DNA of 64,000 bases, from assembly GCA_047967505.1 (NCBI GenBank), contig CM106540.1; one strand, 5' to 3'. Position numbers and translations under genes: made by a program. This document shows positions 11,626 to 56,740 of this stretch, in pieces. The notes under the pieces are model-generated. The model was not told the DNA's origin, made no database searches, and saw nothing but the letters and a program-made list of their open reading frames with translations. The DNA is from Dipteris shenzhenensis (lineage: Eukaryota; Polypodiophyta; Polypodiopsida; Gleicheniales). How positions within the stretch are numbered: position 1 is the first letter of the stretch; each line of letters starts with the position of its first letter.

Positions 11626-13090
11626 CAAGCTACAGCGGAGTCCATCTAAGGCAAATCTCTACCTGCCCTTCCCCTCCACCCCCCTCCTCTACTGCTCCGT
11701 TAGTTGCAGCCTCTTCCTTGAGCAGCTCACCAGGCGCTGTAGCAGCTAACCCAACTTATGTGAGCGCATGTAAGGCAAAGACTCCTCTGTTGACCTCTCC
11801 TTAGTAGTAAGTCAACACCCTAGGCAACCAAGACTCAGCCTCCTCTTCCCACAGTTTTGGGGAGCGCGGTCATGTCGATGAGTCATGAGCCTTCACATGC
11901 ATCTTGGGAGGCCATTACCGTGAGAGTTTTGATGGTTGGGATATTGGAACTATTTGGAGATTCTGGATTCCTACCCCATGCCCTTGGAGTTGACCATTTT
12001 GATCTTGTAGCCCCATAAAGGGGACATCAATGGGGTAGGATTGAGCACCCACCAGTTTGGATCCTCCATTTTGCCTGCACAGGGGTGGAGAAGTTTGAAG
12101 CTTTGTTACAACCAAAATGCTAGACTTACGATGGACAAGGAGATCCAATCAAATGCTATAGACTATCTTTTGCAATGGGAATTGCAGTCTTGAACCATCT
12201 AAATGCTTAAAGTTAAGAAATAGATCCCATTGCAGTGGGTCTGGAGTGTTTACTGCAAGAGTAGCAAAATGGATATAGAGGATGTCAAAGCAATTGCACT
12301 AGAGAACCTTTCTCTAAGAAGAAAAATAGTGAACTCCAGTGAGCATTGGGCAAAGAGCTTTTCATGAAAAGGAGAAAGTATGTAAGAAAGGGAGAGCAAG
12401 GAGTGCAGGGAGGCAAGTTTTAGAAGGAGCTAAAAGGACCCAAAATTTTAGGCCCAAGTAGATTTTTAGGGAAAGCGATAGGACAAACTTAATTTTTTGC
12501 ATGCACTTAGGCTAATTCAATCTAGTTGTCATAACTAGTTTGACCTCATTGATTCGTGAAGGGGAGGGATCTAATTAATTGAATTTCCATTAAACTCTCT
12601 AGTGGTATATATGCAAAAAGGTGTTACAAATGAAAGCTCAGCTTATATGTCCCCCTGAAGAACTTTAAATCAAATTTCCTATTAAAAAGAAAGATCAGCT
12701 TCTTATATACAAAAAGTTGTTACAAAAATCTCAGCTTATATACAAAATATATTACAAAAAGGTGTTTTGTTCACACAAGAAATCTTAGCTCAGCTAGGTA
12801 CCCAAAAATTCTCACTTGACACTTTGCTCAACTGGTGAGCTACCTAACTTTTCTAAAAACGACCTTCACCTCATTTCAGCTATGCTTGATGTTGCAAAAA
12901 CTCCCGCAAGCTCATTTCTATGGCTTGATCAACTTACCTATGTGCCCCATATAGAATCCACAAATAAACATCATCGGTGTAGGACTCAAATGTAGTTCTT
13001 AGGTGGATTGAATCAAGCAGATTTCCCATCGATTTAAGGTCCATTAAAATCTCAACCACTCTACAATCGTGGGAGATAACTACCACTGCT
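11626..13090. other. No gene seen
   Basis: Short frames only. A phrase of AAAGGTGTTACAAA/AAAAAGTTGTTACAAA type recurs between 12610 and 12770. Otherwise unremarkable. Confidence 0.5.
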
Positions 13091-13600
13091 TTAGAACGGA
13101 ATAAATTGAAGGTGGGATGTAGCCAGAGGGTGGAGACAATGGTGGAGCAGAAGGAGGGGGGAGTAGGAGACGAGGGTGGAGTTGTGTGAAGGGTAGAGCA
13201 CTGTGAATTCAACAAAGGTGGTGGAGATGAGGGTGGAGACGATGCAGTAGGAGACAAGGGTGGGAGATGAGGGTGGAGCTATGTGAAGGCCATGAGGCTC
13301 GGAGATGAGGATGGAGCTGTGTGAAGTTGACGAAGGTGATAGAGACAAGGGTAGACCAATGTGAAGTCGGCAAAGGTGGTGGAGATGAGGGTGGGAGCTG
13401 ATGGAGAAGGAGACGATGGTGGGAGATGAGGGTGGAGCACTGTGAAGTTGATGAGGATGGGAGATGATGGTGAAGCTATGTGAAGTCGATGAGGGTGGTA
13501 GAGAAGAGGGTAGACCAATGTGAAGTCAACGAAGGTTGTGGAGATGAGGGTGGGAGACAAGAATGGAGCAATGTGAAGTTGATGAGGCTGTGTGGCTTTT
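13091..13600. repeat. Purine-rich minisatellite (GGTGGAGATGAGGGTGG type)
   Basis: About 500 bp of diverged repeats built on GGAGATGAGGGTGGAG, with longer phrases (for example AGACCAATGTGAAGTC near 13352 and 13508) recurring about 156 bp apart. Proline/serine-rich open frames on the minus strand are by-products of the repeat. Confidence 0.75.
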
Positions 13601-14394
13601 AAATAGCCAGTACCCACCCAAGGACCTTGACGAGCTTATCAACCTTCTAGATAAGGTATGGTTATCAAATTGCCAGTAGATGATTTAAATAGTGATGAGG
13701 AGCTCCTTGTGAGATAACCCTATGTATGCATGACATCATGATGCAAAAATGATCTTTGTGTAGGGACAACTTCGCAATGAATGCAGAGATAGATAATGCA
13801 GATAGTGTAGAACTCTACATTTTGAAGTGTACAAAAGCTAAAGAGAGGAGCCAAAAGTCTGCGAAGGATGGTTGGGAAATGTAATTATAGCAAGATCCTA
13901 TGTTGTGAAGGCTTTCTTCTATGGCCATCAAGGTGACCCTCGCTATAATCTTCTTGATGATCAACTTGAGGTCATACTATACTCCAATCAAATTTCCACT
14001 AGAAGCCGTTGAGGGAGATAGCAATTTGTACTTGCTTTCACCTGCAGTATACAAGGCATTCTACAATAAGCATTCCTTGTGATCTTTAAACTACATTTCA
14101 ATAAATTTATTTCTCTACCTTGCTTTCATTTCAAATTGTCCCTTTTTTGCCATATGTTGCACAAGGGGTTTGGTTGTTTGTGTGCCAGTATATAAACTAT
14201 CTGTGGATTTGGAAGGGAGTGGTTTGAGTGTTTGTGGATTTGCATTGGTGAATTTTGTACATGAAAATACAGTAGCCGCATGGCTATGAAGGAAATCTTT
14301 TGTCTTTAATGATGTTTTTTGTTGCCATATGTATTAACAAGTATATTAAATTAGTCACAAAAATGAGCAACATGGTAGTAACAAACCATTGCAA
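13601..14394. other. No gene seen
   Basis: Mixed-composition DNA with only short frames. Confidence 0.4.
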
Positions 14395-14760
14395 ACCAAT
14401 CACATTACAGTCACACAAAGCACTCACATAACAGTCACAAAGCACTCACATAATAGTCCCAAAGCACTCACATAACAGTCACAAAGCACTAACATAATAG
14501 TCACAAAGCACTCACATAATAGTCACAAAGCACTACCAAGTAGTCACAAAGAAGTATCAAGCAGTCTCATAACAATCACAAAGCACTTACATAGCTTTCA
14601 CAAAGCACTACCAAGTAGTCACAAAGCACACATAACAATCATAAAGCACTACAAAGTAGTCACAAAGCAATACCAAGCAGCATCATAACAATCACAAAAT
14701 AGTTACAAAGCACTCACATAACTTTCACAAAGCACTACCAAGCAATCATAGAGCATTAAA
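14395..14760. repeat. Short tandem array of CACAAAGCACT units, ~22-bp period
   Basis: About fifteen diverged copies of AGTCACAAAGCACTCACATAA stand head to tail. The best-preserved copies are at 14410-14540 and decay follows to the right. The same core recurs in a second array at 17.2-18.7 kb. Confidence 0.8.
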
Positions 14761-17219
14761 GATTAGCTACCAACTAGTCAGCACAAGTAGAATAACATAC
14801 AAGTCAACTTGTCAAGAAGTGGTAGATGACAAGTTGTTCTCTAGATCAACTTGTCATGTACCACTTCTTGGCAGATCAACTTTTCGTGTACCACTTCTTA
14901 ACAAGTACAGATCAACTTGTTCAGAAGTGGTACATGCACCAATGGCTGAGTAATTACACTTCATGATTTTATTCACAAAAAACATGATCCGAGGGCCTAA
15001 TAAATGCACTTCATACATGAAGATATTATTGAATGGGGTTACAATACATTTTGTAGGCCTTGAATAATTACATAGATAATATCATTTAGTTATAAGCTAT
15101 CACCCCCAGTGGAGTCACACAGTTGATGTGGTTCCCAGAAGTAACCATCTCCACTATTGGGGGGTTGTCATCCCTCTTGGATGTACAATAAATTTTTTTG
15201 CAACTAGCAAGCTGTCCGATCTCCCCAAGCCCTAAAATCGAGTCTAAAAGCAAACTAGAACTGATACTCTGATGACAATCATTGCATAACCATGGTGCTA
15301 CATGTCTAATCAAGAAATTGCACTTTATATGTGCAGGGAATGATGCCATATTTGAAACTATGTTGAATGTTTGTTTTAGATTTCCATCACCTCTTAAAGC
15401 TACCATCAAGAAGTATGGTGTGTGTCATTGTAGAAAGGGTATTTCTCCAAAAATTACCACAAGTTCTTGAAGAAAACTGGATTCCCACCTTAAAAATTGA
15501 AATGGGATGAGTTACAATAGGCTTGACCCATCAATTTGGAGATCACCAACTCCAAGTTAAGAAAACACAAGGTGAAGCACATCTCAAGTTGTGATTACAC
15601 TGGCAGCTCTATATGCACACATCGAACCATCGAACCACCCAACACAATAATGCCTTTGCATCCTTTGGAACAAGAATGTCACATCAATACCAGGCCCTAT
15701 GATGAAGTATCATACTTTTCATGCAAAAAGATGCTATCGAGGCTAGAATAACTCCTTTTCATGGTTGTACGTATGAAGCAATACACCATTCATGTCAAGA
15801 ATAAGAGCATGGCATTTAACGCGAGGATGAAGATAGGTATAGGGGGAGGCAACATGGGTCTACTCTCCCAATTGGAGAGTGGTATGGCAGTATCATTACT
15901 AGGGTGACGACGACCCCTAGCTTGGTGGCATATCTTCTATGCACTCTTTTTTATTGTTTTGGATATGACCCACATGCTTGTGTAGTACTCATCGTGGGCC
16001 AAAGTTTGAAAGGCCCTTTTGCATACTCTTTGATGCTTATACAAACCATGACATTGTTATGCTTTGAGTTTGTTCATAAAGCCACCTCTCTCCTCTCTTG
16101 CTCTCTCATAATGTTTTCAAAGCCATGTTTATCCACGTGTGCATATATTTACAACTCTTCCAAGTTTTGGATTAAAAGATCTGTAATTAGGATACAAACT
16201 TTGAAAGAAAAGCTTTTAGCTAAGTTTTACAATTCCCTCTCCCTTGTTTTAACTCCATGGGGGGTCATCAGGTAAGCAATAAATAGCGGTGACATCTCAA
16301 AAGCTCCTATAATTCACTCTCAAATTCTTCACATGTGTGTATGATAATCCATCCAAATTTATGTATGTTGATGAAATTTTTTTAATGTATGTGCTAGTAC
16401 AATGCAGTATCTCAAAGTGTTCAAATAGAGAACATGCATAATATATTTGGAAGAAAGTTCTTGATGACTACAATTAGAGATTTCAAAATACATTGAAATG
16501 GTTGTCTCAATGATAACTTTGACATGATATTTTATTACATGGGGCCAAAACCCAAATTTCTAATCTAAGAACTACATCCTCTTGTAAGCCCGTGGCCTAT
16601 AGTGATGGATGCCGTAATTGCTTTTTACTTTGCCGTAGAGCTCACAACCTCTTCAACATTACTCGTGTTTTTAATCATTTCCCTCCTAGTGTTAGCAAAA
16701 TGATTGTTTGATGGAATCGCCTCATCTTTGTAGTTGTTTGTGGAATTGATCTTTGAGTGTCCCTTCAACCACTCTCCCATAGTCAATCCCTCTAAATTGA
16801 TCTCTTGGGTGGAATCTTCTAAAAATTTGGTTTCATCTATGATAGTAGCCAAAGATGGGCCACCAAGCTTTGTCTTTGTGTCACCTATTTGTGTGTTTGT
16901 TTCATCTTCCAAGCATTCTCTTCTATAGTTTGAAGCATATGGATTTATTAGTAAATGTGTGTATATGTTCACATCTTTTGAGATCATCTAATGACCTCGC
17001 ATACAAATTATCAACTAAGATTGCATCCCAAAAGATAAAATCAAGCGTGGGCCGCTTGATAGTCTTCTCCTCTTATGTGTTGTCTAACAAAGGTGCATGT
17101 TCATTAATAAAAATCTATGTAGGTTCACGTCTTCCATGCTTATTTGATGACCCATCCTACAAGTTATCAATAAAGATTGCATTCAAAGACAAAAAGTCAA
17201 ATTTCAAATAGAGATTTAA
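14761..17219. other. No recognised gene; unrecognised 120-codon minus-strand frame at 16625-16987
   Basis: Near 14810-14935 the phrase AGATCAACTTGTC with TACCACTTCTT recurs in both orientations. The minus-strand frame 16987-16625 has coding-like composition (for example LEGLTMGEWLKGHSK), but no homologue comes to mind. It may be an exon remnant. No other supported feature. Confidence 0.3.
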
Positions 17220-18740
17220 GACGGTGCAAAAATACATAAAAAGCAATGTCAAGGCATTGACATAGTAATCACAAAGCACATGCTAAGCAATCACAAAGTG
17301 CCACAATGCAATGACATGTGACTAAGTAGAAGAAAATAGTGATAAAGAAGTCAAATAGCAGCCATTGAGCATAATCATGCAGTGATAATGCAATGACAAT
17401 ACAATGACAAAGCACTGCCAAAACACATACAAGGCACTACAAGGCATTAATAAAGCATTCAAAAAGCACTTGCAAAGAAGTCACAAATAGATAGTAATGA
17501 CGTAGTCAAAGTACCCATTGAGCATAAAGTAGTCATGCAATGATAAAGCAGTACCATAACACATACAAAGCAATGCCAATGCATTGACATAATAGTCACA
17601 AACCCCATGGAAGCAGTCACAAAGCACATACAAAGGATGAAAAATGCAATGGCATGTGACAAAGCAACCATTGATCATAAAGTAGTCATGTAGTGACAAT
17701 GCAGTGAAGCTACTAAACTCATATAAAGAATTGCCAAAGCGTTGACAAAGTAGCCATAAAGCACAAGTAAATCAATGACTAAGAAGTCACAATGTAGTGG
17801 CATGTGTGACAAAGTAGATAGAAAGCAGTGAAATGGTAGTCAAAAGCAAGGTGAAAGTAGCCATTGAGCATAAAGTAATCATGTACTGAGACAATGCACT
17901 GACAAAGCACTATGAAAACACATACAAAGGACTGCAAAGTAATCACAAAACACATGAAAAGAACTTGCAAAGCACATGCAAAGTAGACACAATGTAGTGG
18001 CATGTGACAAAGGAGATAGAAAGTAATGATAAAGCAATCAAAGTAGCCATTAGCACAAAGTAATCATGCAATTATAAGCAATGCCATAACACATACAAAG
18101 CAATCCCAAAGCACATGTAAATTAGTCATAAAGAACATGCAAAGTAATTACAAATCACATGCAAGCAATCACAAAGCACATGCAAACTAGTCTCACTAAG
18201 CACATGGAGAGCAAACACAAAGCTTATGCAAAACAGACATATGCAAGGTTAAAGCAATCGTAGAGCAATAACAAAACCATCGAATGCTTGTTGGTTATAG
18301 TGCCTGGGGTCCCCCATGCAATCAATTTTGACAAAGTAGTCAAATGAGGCAACAAAAATGTGCCAAAGCACATACAAAGTAGTGCCAAAGCATATACAAA
18401 GCAGTGATAGCGGTGCATACAAAGCAATCTTAATTCAACAAAAAGTGACAAAGCATATAGAAAGCAACGGTAAATTAGTAAAGTGTAAGGTTAAAGATTT
18501 CATAAAGCACAAACTTAGTTTTCACAAGAGCACCTTCTCTTCGTTTAATTGCTTAGGGGGCTCAGCATCCCCATGCTATCAAACTCAATGGCAAAACACT
18601 GACACAAGTAGTCAAAAAGCAACGAGAAAGCAGTCTGAAAGCAATCACAAAGAATTAATAAAGCAACCAAAGAGTACCTGCACTCAAATAAGTCATAAAG
18701 CAATGACATTGCACACAAAAGTTATGATACCTAATAGCAA
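17220..18740. repeat. Long CACAAAGCA array with a 150-195-bp higher-order period
   Basis: Short units such as AGTCACAAAGCACATGCAAAG fill the region. A longer landmark, CCATTGAGCATAAAGTAGTCATG, recurs at about 17362, 17515, 17668, 17861 and 18047 (spacings 153, 153, 193, 186), showing a higher-order repeat. Minus-strand frames here carry a repeated SLHDYFM phrase that only reflects the DNA repeat. Confidence 0.8.
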
Positions 18741-21640
18741 AGCAAACAAGGAGTGAGGCATATTAATTGAGATCCCAATACCATAGAGTTTTCTACGACG
18801 AGGATTTTTTTCAAGAAACCAACCACCCGTTGTGTGATTCTTCTAAACACATATTCGAAAAACCACACTAATGTTATGTATGTCCACATGCAAGCATACA
18901 TATAGGAATGAATTCTTTCATGTCAATACCAAAGCCGTAGCGTAGCCAGCACAACCCTTCACAATAATGAGACATGAAGGTTCTTCATTTGCGAGACTAA
19001 AAAATAAAAATAGGATGATTTGATTGGACCCTTTCCATCATCCTATTGGCAAAAGTATATTATTGCTACCTCCACTCAAACATGTAAACATTTCACATTG
19101 CTCCACCTACAAGTGAAAACAACATAGAAAGTTTACTTATATAAACTTGTAGTTGGTAGATATAGCTTTAAAAAAATCCAAAAAACATTAAAAGGTGGAA
19201 TGTAGAAGAAAATATATTTCTTTCCCTCTATCTATCTTAGCTTTATAAAATATTGCCAAAACATTAACCTCTCGAAGAGTAGGAGGCCTATGAATGCAAA
19301 GAGAAAACCCCAAAAACAACAAAACTTGAGGGGGGCAAAAAATATATACCTTTTTTAGTCTTGTCTCTGTCTCCCTTGTAAGCTACGATAGAATTATTAT
19401 GTGGGATGAAGAGTTTTGAGAGCTTGGGGTAATGAGGTAGGTGAAGAACCACGAGGAGACAACGTAAGGCTGATAGGAGAAACATCTGCTTGATGTTTTT
19501 TGTTTGTTACCATCAAAATAAGGCTTAAATTACTATTATTTTAGTATCAACAAAACCAAAAACTATTTTTAGCCCAATTTTTCGATGTCCATTTCAACAA
19601 TATGGCCTGACATCTACTTGGACACTATGTTTACTTGTTTTAGACACTTAATTCAACGGTTTAATGAATGTTTTAAAGAACGAGGTAGTTTTATATGATC
19701 TTGCATTTCACTTTAGACGACCAAACTTGGTGGACCTCAAGCTTTTTCAAGAATTGTACCAAACTTAGTCCCATTTAGACCTTTGCACATTAACTTCTTA
19801 TGGATGTCATCATTTTAAAATGGATGTTGCTATTTTTAAATCTTATACCTACCTAGGGACCAAACAAGGGTGCATCATTGGGATGTTGGACTATATTAAC
19901 TGAAATGGGACCAAGCTTGGTAAAAGTCTAGGTTATAGCATGGCCAAGAATCCTACCGATTTTGGCCCATTTAGATGACCCAAATGGAATAAAACTTGGT
20001 AGGGTTGCAGGGCATGGTTTGATCAAGCGTCCTACCAGGTTTTCTCCCGTTTGGACTTATGTACACTCACCTTTTACCATATCTTCAAGCTAATGATCAT
20101 GCATTCTTTTGCCACATATATCTCCAAGCTAATTTAATGCTTGAATTAGGAGATTCAATGCTCTCTCAAGGACACAAGTGTGTCGAATTGGACAGGAGGT
20201 GATCCTACATGAGACCTTGCTACCTTGGGCATGAGAAGTACTAAAATTGCTCAAATCCTCAAAGAAAAGTTTATACCCTAACAATCAATAAAAGTGTCAT
20301 TATATTAGAGGATCTTCAAAATTCTTATATTAATGTTTTTTCAATGTTGAAAATTCCATATATTTTTTTGATGCTTTATGGCCATTTAGCTGGATAGATT
20401 TGCATAACCACTTGTTTTGATGTTTATGGTATTTTTAGCAAAAGACTGTGATTTTTTTTTCTACTTGCATGATGTATGGATTTTATAATTCTATGATAAC
20501 TGAATTGGGATGCCCTAGTATATTTTCACTGTCATTTTTTGTTTTACAATTGAGGTGCTAATGTGGTGATGCTTTGTTTTTGTAGTGACCTCGACTTTAT
20601 TGAATTTCAAAGAGTATCCACACACACAAGCCCTACATCTTCATGAAAGGATACCCTCTAGCTGTGCACAATGCAAAGGCCAGATAATTAGACAATGCAC
20701 TATAACCAAGACACATATTCGAGATTATGGTCACTTTCAATCTCCATTTCTGATTGCTTTGAATGAGGTGTGAAAGGTTTTACCATGATGCTTTCTCTTT
20801 AATAATTTTATTTCCTTAAATTTATGTGCCTTTTCACACACGATCTAATCATAGGGAGAGGCAAGAGCTATGCGTGACCCTGCTATGCAATATTGCTCCC
20901 ATGAATCCTTAGAATTTGGGTGATTAATCAATTTCAAAATATATTGGAACACATGACAAATAAGTAGGGGGGAACCCCCCTTCCCTCTTTATCTGCTATT
21001 CCAATGAGATACAAATGGCCATTCAATTGGATGGGACTCATTCAGCCAACTTGGATCTTAGGACAAAACCCAACCTTTGGAGTGAATAATTATATAGACT
21101 CATGACCCTTGCCTACTAGACTGAAATCAAAATTGCAATTCAAGGCTTCAATCTTTCCTTAGTGTCAAGTCCCATCTTTGTCTACTAGCTATAAAGAAAA
21201 GGCTGACAAAACATGATTTCCAATTTTAATTAGCCTTCCCCATTCATATGTACTATGGATACCCACACTGAATTTGTTTTGGTATAACCCAAAACATTAG
21301 GAAGAGGCAAAAGGATTGTTAATGTCAGCAAATAGCTCTAGACTCTAGAAGTAGTTTTGTCCAAAAGTGGTGACCGTTAACAAAGACCTTCAAAGTGTGG
21401 AAATTCAACATATCTTGGCAAAAGGGTGATTTGTTAATAGTTGGGCTGAGCTGGCTATGGCTAAAGCCTAGAACACAAAGATCTTGTGAGTAATATCTAA
21501 ATTGATCATGATCATTCTCCTTAGTAGCCTTCTCCCAAGCTAAGCTCGCCCTATGAAGAATACTGAGGATCGTAAGTCAAGATGGGAAGTAAGAACAAAT
21601 CTTGAGGCTCAATGGTGCTCAAATTTGAAGGGCCACATCC
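18741..21640. other. No gene seen
   Basis: Short frames only, of mixed composition. A weak repeated theme (ACCAAACTTAGTCCCATTTAGAC-like and ATCCTACCGATTTTGGCCCATTTAGA-like phrases, 19750-20060) suggests an old transposon terminal region, but no borders are visible. Confidence 0.4.
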
Positions 21641-21646
21641 ATAACA

Positions 21647-22564
21647 CTAGTGTGTGAAGAAGGCATTGTCAAGTGCCTCTGACTCATATAGAGCAAAGGC
21701 ACCAAACCCTCTGCCCCAAAGAGCTACTCCCTGCATTAGAGTGAAGGACTCAAATGAGACTAATCTATAAACACCTGTCCAACCACCCTTGACAATATGG
21801 AAATTCCACAAACATTGCTTGTTCCTCTCCAAGTAGGCATCTCATACATAATGAGGACTTGCCCATCTGCTGAAACCAAGAGCCAACTAGAATACGTCTA
21901 TGAATAGTTAGCCAAAGAAACTTATTAATCCCCCAAAAATGAGACCCAAAACTCAATAGGTGATGCTCTAAAATTGCATGTGCTTGCTAGTACTGAACAA
22001 GTGTGGGTAGATAGATGGGTGGCTCGCAGTTGAATCTAGTATCTATGGGGTGGACCTAATGACCAAATACTCCCCAAGAATCCTATAAACGTGATCCCCT
22101 ACCAATGTAAAACATGTTGATCCAACAACTGAGGTGTCTGAGGTAAAGTATGAGAAAGGTGCTAGTGCTCGTCCTTCTCCTAAACATGTGTCCTACTTGT
22201 TGAAACACCCAGACCATCCGAAATCACTAGTCTAAGGGTTGTGAGGATCAATAAGGGTCTCTCTCCAAGCCTAAGAAATAGCTCTCATGATTAGGAGTCC
22301 AAGGAAGCAGTCCATATCTACAAGTGATGATATCATCTGTGATCTCTTAACCTCCACTGAACCAATCACTAATACTAGACAACCCTTGAGAGTGTCATCA
22401 TACCATACCAAGGGTGACACCCTCATACAACTATGAACAACTAACTCCTCCCTAGTGAATGGACTACTTGGATGAAAGCCTGGGAAAAATGATCCCAAAT
22501 CTGGACAAGTCTTGTCACCATCAGAGAAGTGTCCTAACAATGATGGCCCACCGTGAAAATCCAA
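21647..22564 (-). pseudogene. LINE-like remnant with a possible reverse-transcriptase zinc-binding region
   Basis: On the minus strand a frame (21956-21765) reads NKFLWLTIHRRI, then SLCMRC, then a later EFPYCQGW. This resembles the W-R-C-x2-C-H-C arrangement of the zinc-binding region C-terminal to plant LINE reverse transcriptases. Further open minus-strand frames flank it (21832-21647 and 22564-22271). No RT catalytic box, poly(A) tail or target duplication was identified. The call rests on weak similarity only. Confidence 0.35.
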
Positions 22565-23797
22565 CTACCAATTAGTGCGTGAGCTTTGCTGTCAATTCTT
22601 CATTCTTTAGAGTAGCAATCGGGCTTAGGAGATGAGTGCAAAAACACAAGCATGGTACTTATCTAAGCGTGGGTGTGGATGAGGATCATGAGTCACATTC
22701 TTTAAAGTTTTGATTAGTAAGTGTGAGCTTGTGAATCCACATTACAAGCAAGTGCTACAGTTTAGAAGGTGAATGGGTTCCTTTTGGGAAAGGCTTTCTA
22801 ATCTCACCATTAGAACCTTACACAAACCACTCCCATTCCCCTTTCCTATTTACAAGTACCACCAAATATATAAAAGCCCACTAGAACGCTTCTTTTCCAA
22901 AACCAAACCTAGTTTAACATGTAGATGATGTCACCCTTTTTTTCATCATTGTATGTAACCTTAGGTTTTTATTTTATTTTCAATATAAAGCGTATTTTTC
23001 TCCATAGTGTGTTGTGTTTTTTTCGTATCGGGATTGAAATAACCTATCTAGACAACAAGAATCAAAACTTTGCAAAGGACTAGGTGTACGCACATGCTAT
23101 AAGATAATAAAATATAATTTGGCCCACTTTTCTACAAATAATTTAAACCCACTCTTATCTCGTTTGAGATCTGCAATAAAAAACGTATATATTGGGCAAA
23201 CATAATCTAATCCAGTAATGAAAAATCATTAGTACTTGAAACTGTAGAAATAAAATAAAATTAATCCAATAAACAAGTACTACATGACAGAAGAAAAGAC
23301 AGCTCAATGATAGACATACAATGTTGAAAAACGATGCATGAAACCATTCTACTCTATTAAACTTGATCATAGAAGGCAACCAACTAACTTAGCAAAAACC
23401 TAGCAATCTCCAGCTCTATATAGTTCTTTGAAAACTCTCCGTCAGAATAAAAATTTGGAAATAAAGCATCAAATCCATATGATCAAAGCTTCTCTATTTT
23501 CATGTAGATTGGTTTGCTTCAAGGTTATTCTCCTAACTGCTGAGCAACGAACTCTAAAACATAGTCATACTCACATGCGTGTGGGTCTGCATGTAGGCCC
23601 GCGCATTTGTGTACATTAGGAAGGGAAGGGACGGGGGGGTGGGGAGAGAGAGAGAGAGAGAGAGATTACTATCTCACAATGTCCATTTTCAAAATAGCAG
23701 CTATATTTATATATATTGTTCCAGATGGCAAGTACATAACAAATCATCTTGACTCAGGAAACTGTTCTTCAACCTTGCTACATAAAACAAGGCCTTT
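22565..23797. other. 3' flank of RPT3; no other gene; GA microsatellite
   Basis: It contains a pure (GA)n run at 23644-23665, about 135 bp past the RPT3 stop (CT-rich in the gene's sense). No canonical AATAAA was seen downstream of the stop on the minus strand; AT-rich TATATATAAATAT at about 23710-23722 could serve as a near-upstream element. This is uncertain. Confidence 0.45.
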
Positions 23798-55471
<31,674 letters not shown>

Positions 55472-56670
55472 CGCAGAAAACTAGAATCGAATCCCAGAAG
55501 GACGAATTGAAAGGTATGCAACCTTACAAAAACACACACACACACATCTAATGGGGAACCCTGATTAAATTCATCCCACTCGACTTTGTAATACCAAGAA
55601 TGGTAGTTCTAACTTCTATAGATGTGCTATCATCACTCCCATAGCAAATTCAAGTGTCTCCTGAAATAATTGAGACAACCATCTACAAACTTAGCATTCT
55701 AGAAGCTACTTGGTCACAAAATTTGTGTTCATGAAGTCCAAGATAATAGGCTTTCACTTTGATTATGATGAATGCATGATGAAACAATAATAACATCTTT
55801 GCATCGCATCGCTAGGCATAGCCAACATCACAAACAATGCATTCATTAGATTTCTGACTTTATCAACTCAACATTAATAAACATATAGTAAGGAAGCACG
55901 TTGAAGAAAAACGGCATGCATAAAAGTTTCTAACCTTTTTGCAACATAGATTATTCTCAAGTTGCAAGAAGCTTACAACATATATTGGCATGCTAAGTTG
56001 AAGAAGATTGTGCGTTTCACAAGGAAAGTTGTTGAAACATGTGAAATACATAGGCTTCCATCCTAGCTACCAAAGGCAATGCACTAAAAAGGCACCTCAT
56101 GCAAAAATCCAAAATCGAAACAAGCTTAATAGTCACCACTAATTTTCAAATCCTACCTTCATTTGCTAATAAATTATTGGTTTGGGGTTTCCTATTCATT
56201 GGCAATCAAACCGACAAACTTGAAATTCCAACCGGAAATTGACTGGCAATATAACAAAAACGTCTAAAATTTTAACCAACCAGCTAGATGCTAAGTTGAG
56301 GCTGAGTTGAGGCTGAGTTCAAACCGAGGTAGTGGCCAAAACACAATTTGGAGGATGGCCGCCGTTGTGATATATACACACACGATGGCACAACAATAAA
56401 ACCATTTATTACCAATGCTATTTCATAGCTTTGTTGTGGGCCCTCTTGGTCATGCAAGACTGTTTAGTGGCTGTGTTGGGGCCACTTGGGTTTAATTCTT
56501 GCAGTGGTTTTTATTACGTAAGAATGTTTAGTGGCTATGGTGGGGCCACATGGGTTCAATTCCTGATAGTTGTAACAGTTTTTCTTGGGTAGAGAGAGGA
56601 TGACCGTCGCTTAGAGGGGGAGTATTGCTAAACAAACATGATGTCTGTCGGCCATATCTATGAAACCCAT

Positions 56671-56740
56671 GCCATGATGGGTTTTCCCCCATCGATGAAT
56701 GCCATGATGGGTTTTCCCCCATCGATGAATGCTATGATGG
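56671..56740. repeat. 30-bp tandem repeat, about 2.3 copies
   Basis: GCCATGATGGGTTTTCCCCC with ATCGATGAAT occurs identically at 56671-56700 and 56701-56730. A partial third copy follows. Confidence 0.9.

Noticed and set aside
13091-13617. Pro/Ser-rich minus-strand frames
   Set aside because: Products of a purine-rich minisatellite read on the opposite strand; no start context or motif.
14395-14760. Regular short repeats that could suggest a CRISPR array
   Set aside because: The units are contiguous and diverged with no unique spacers, and the genome is clearly eukaryotic.
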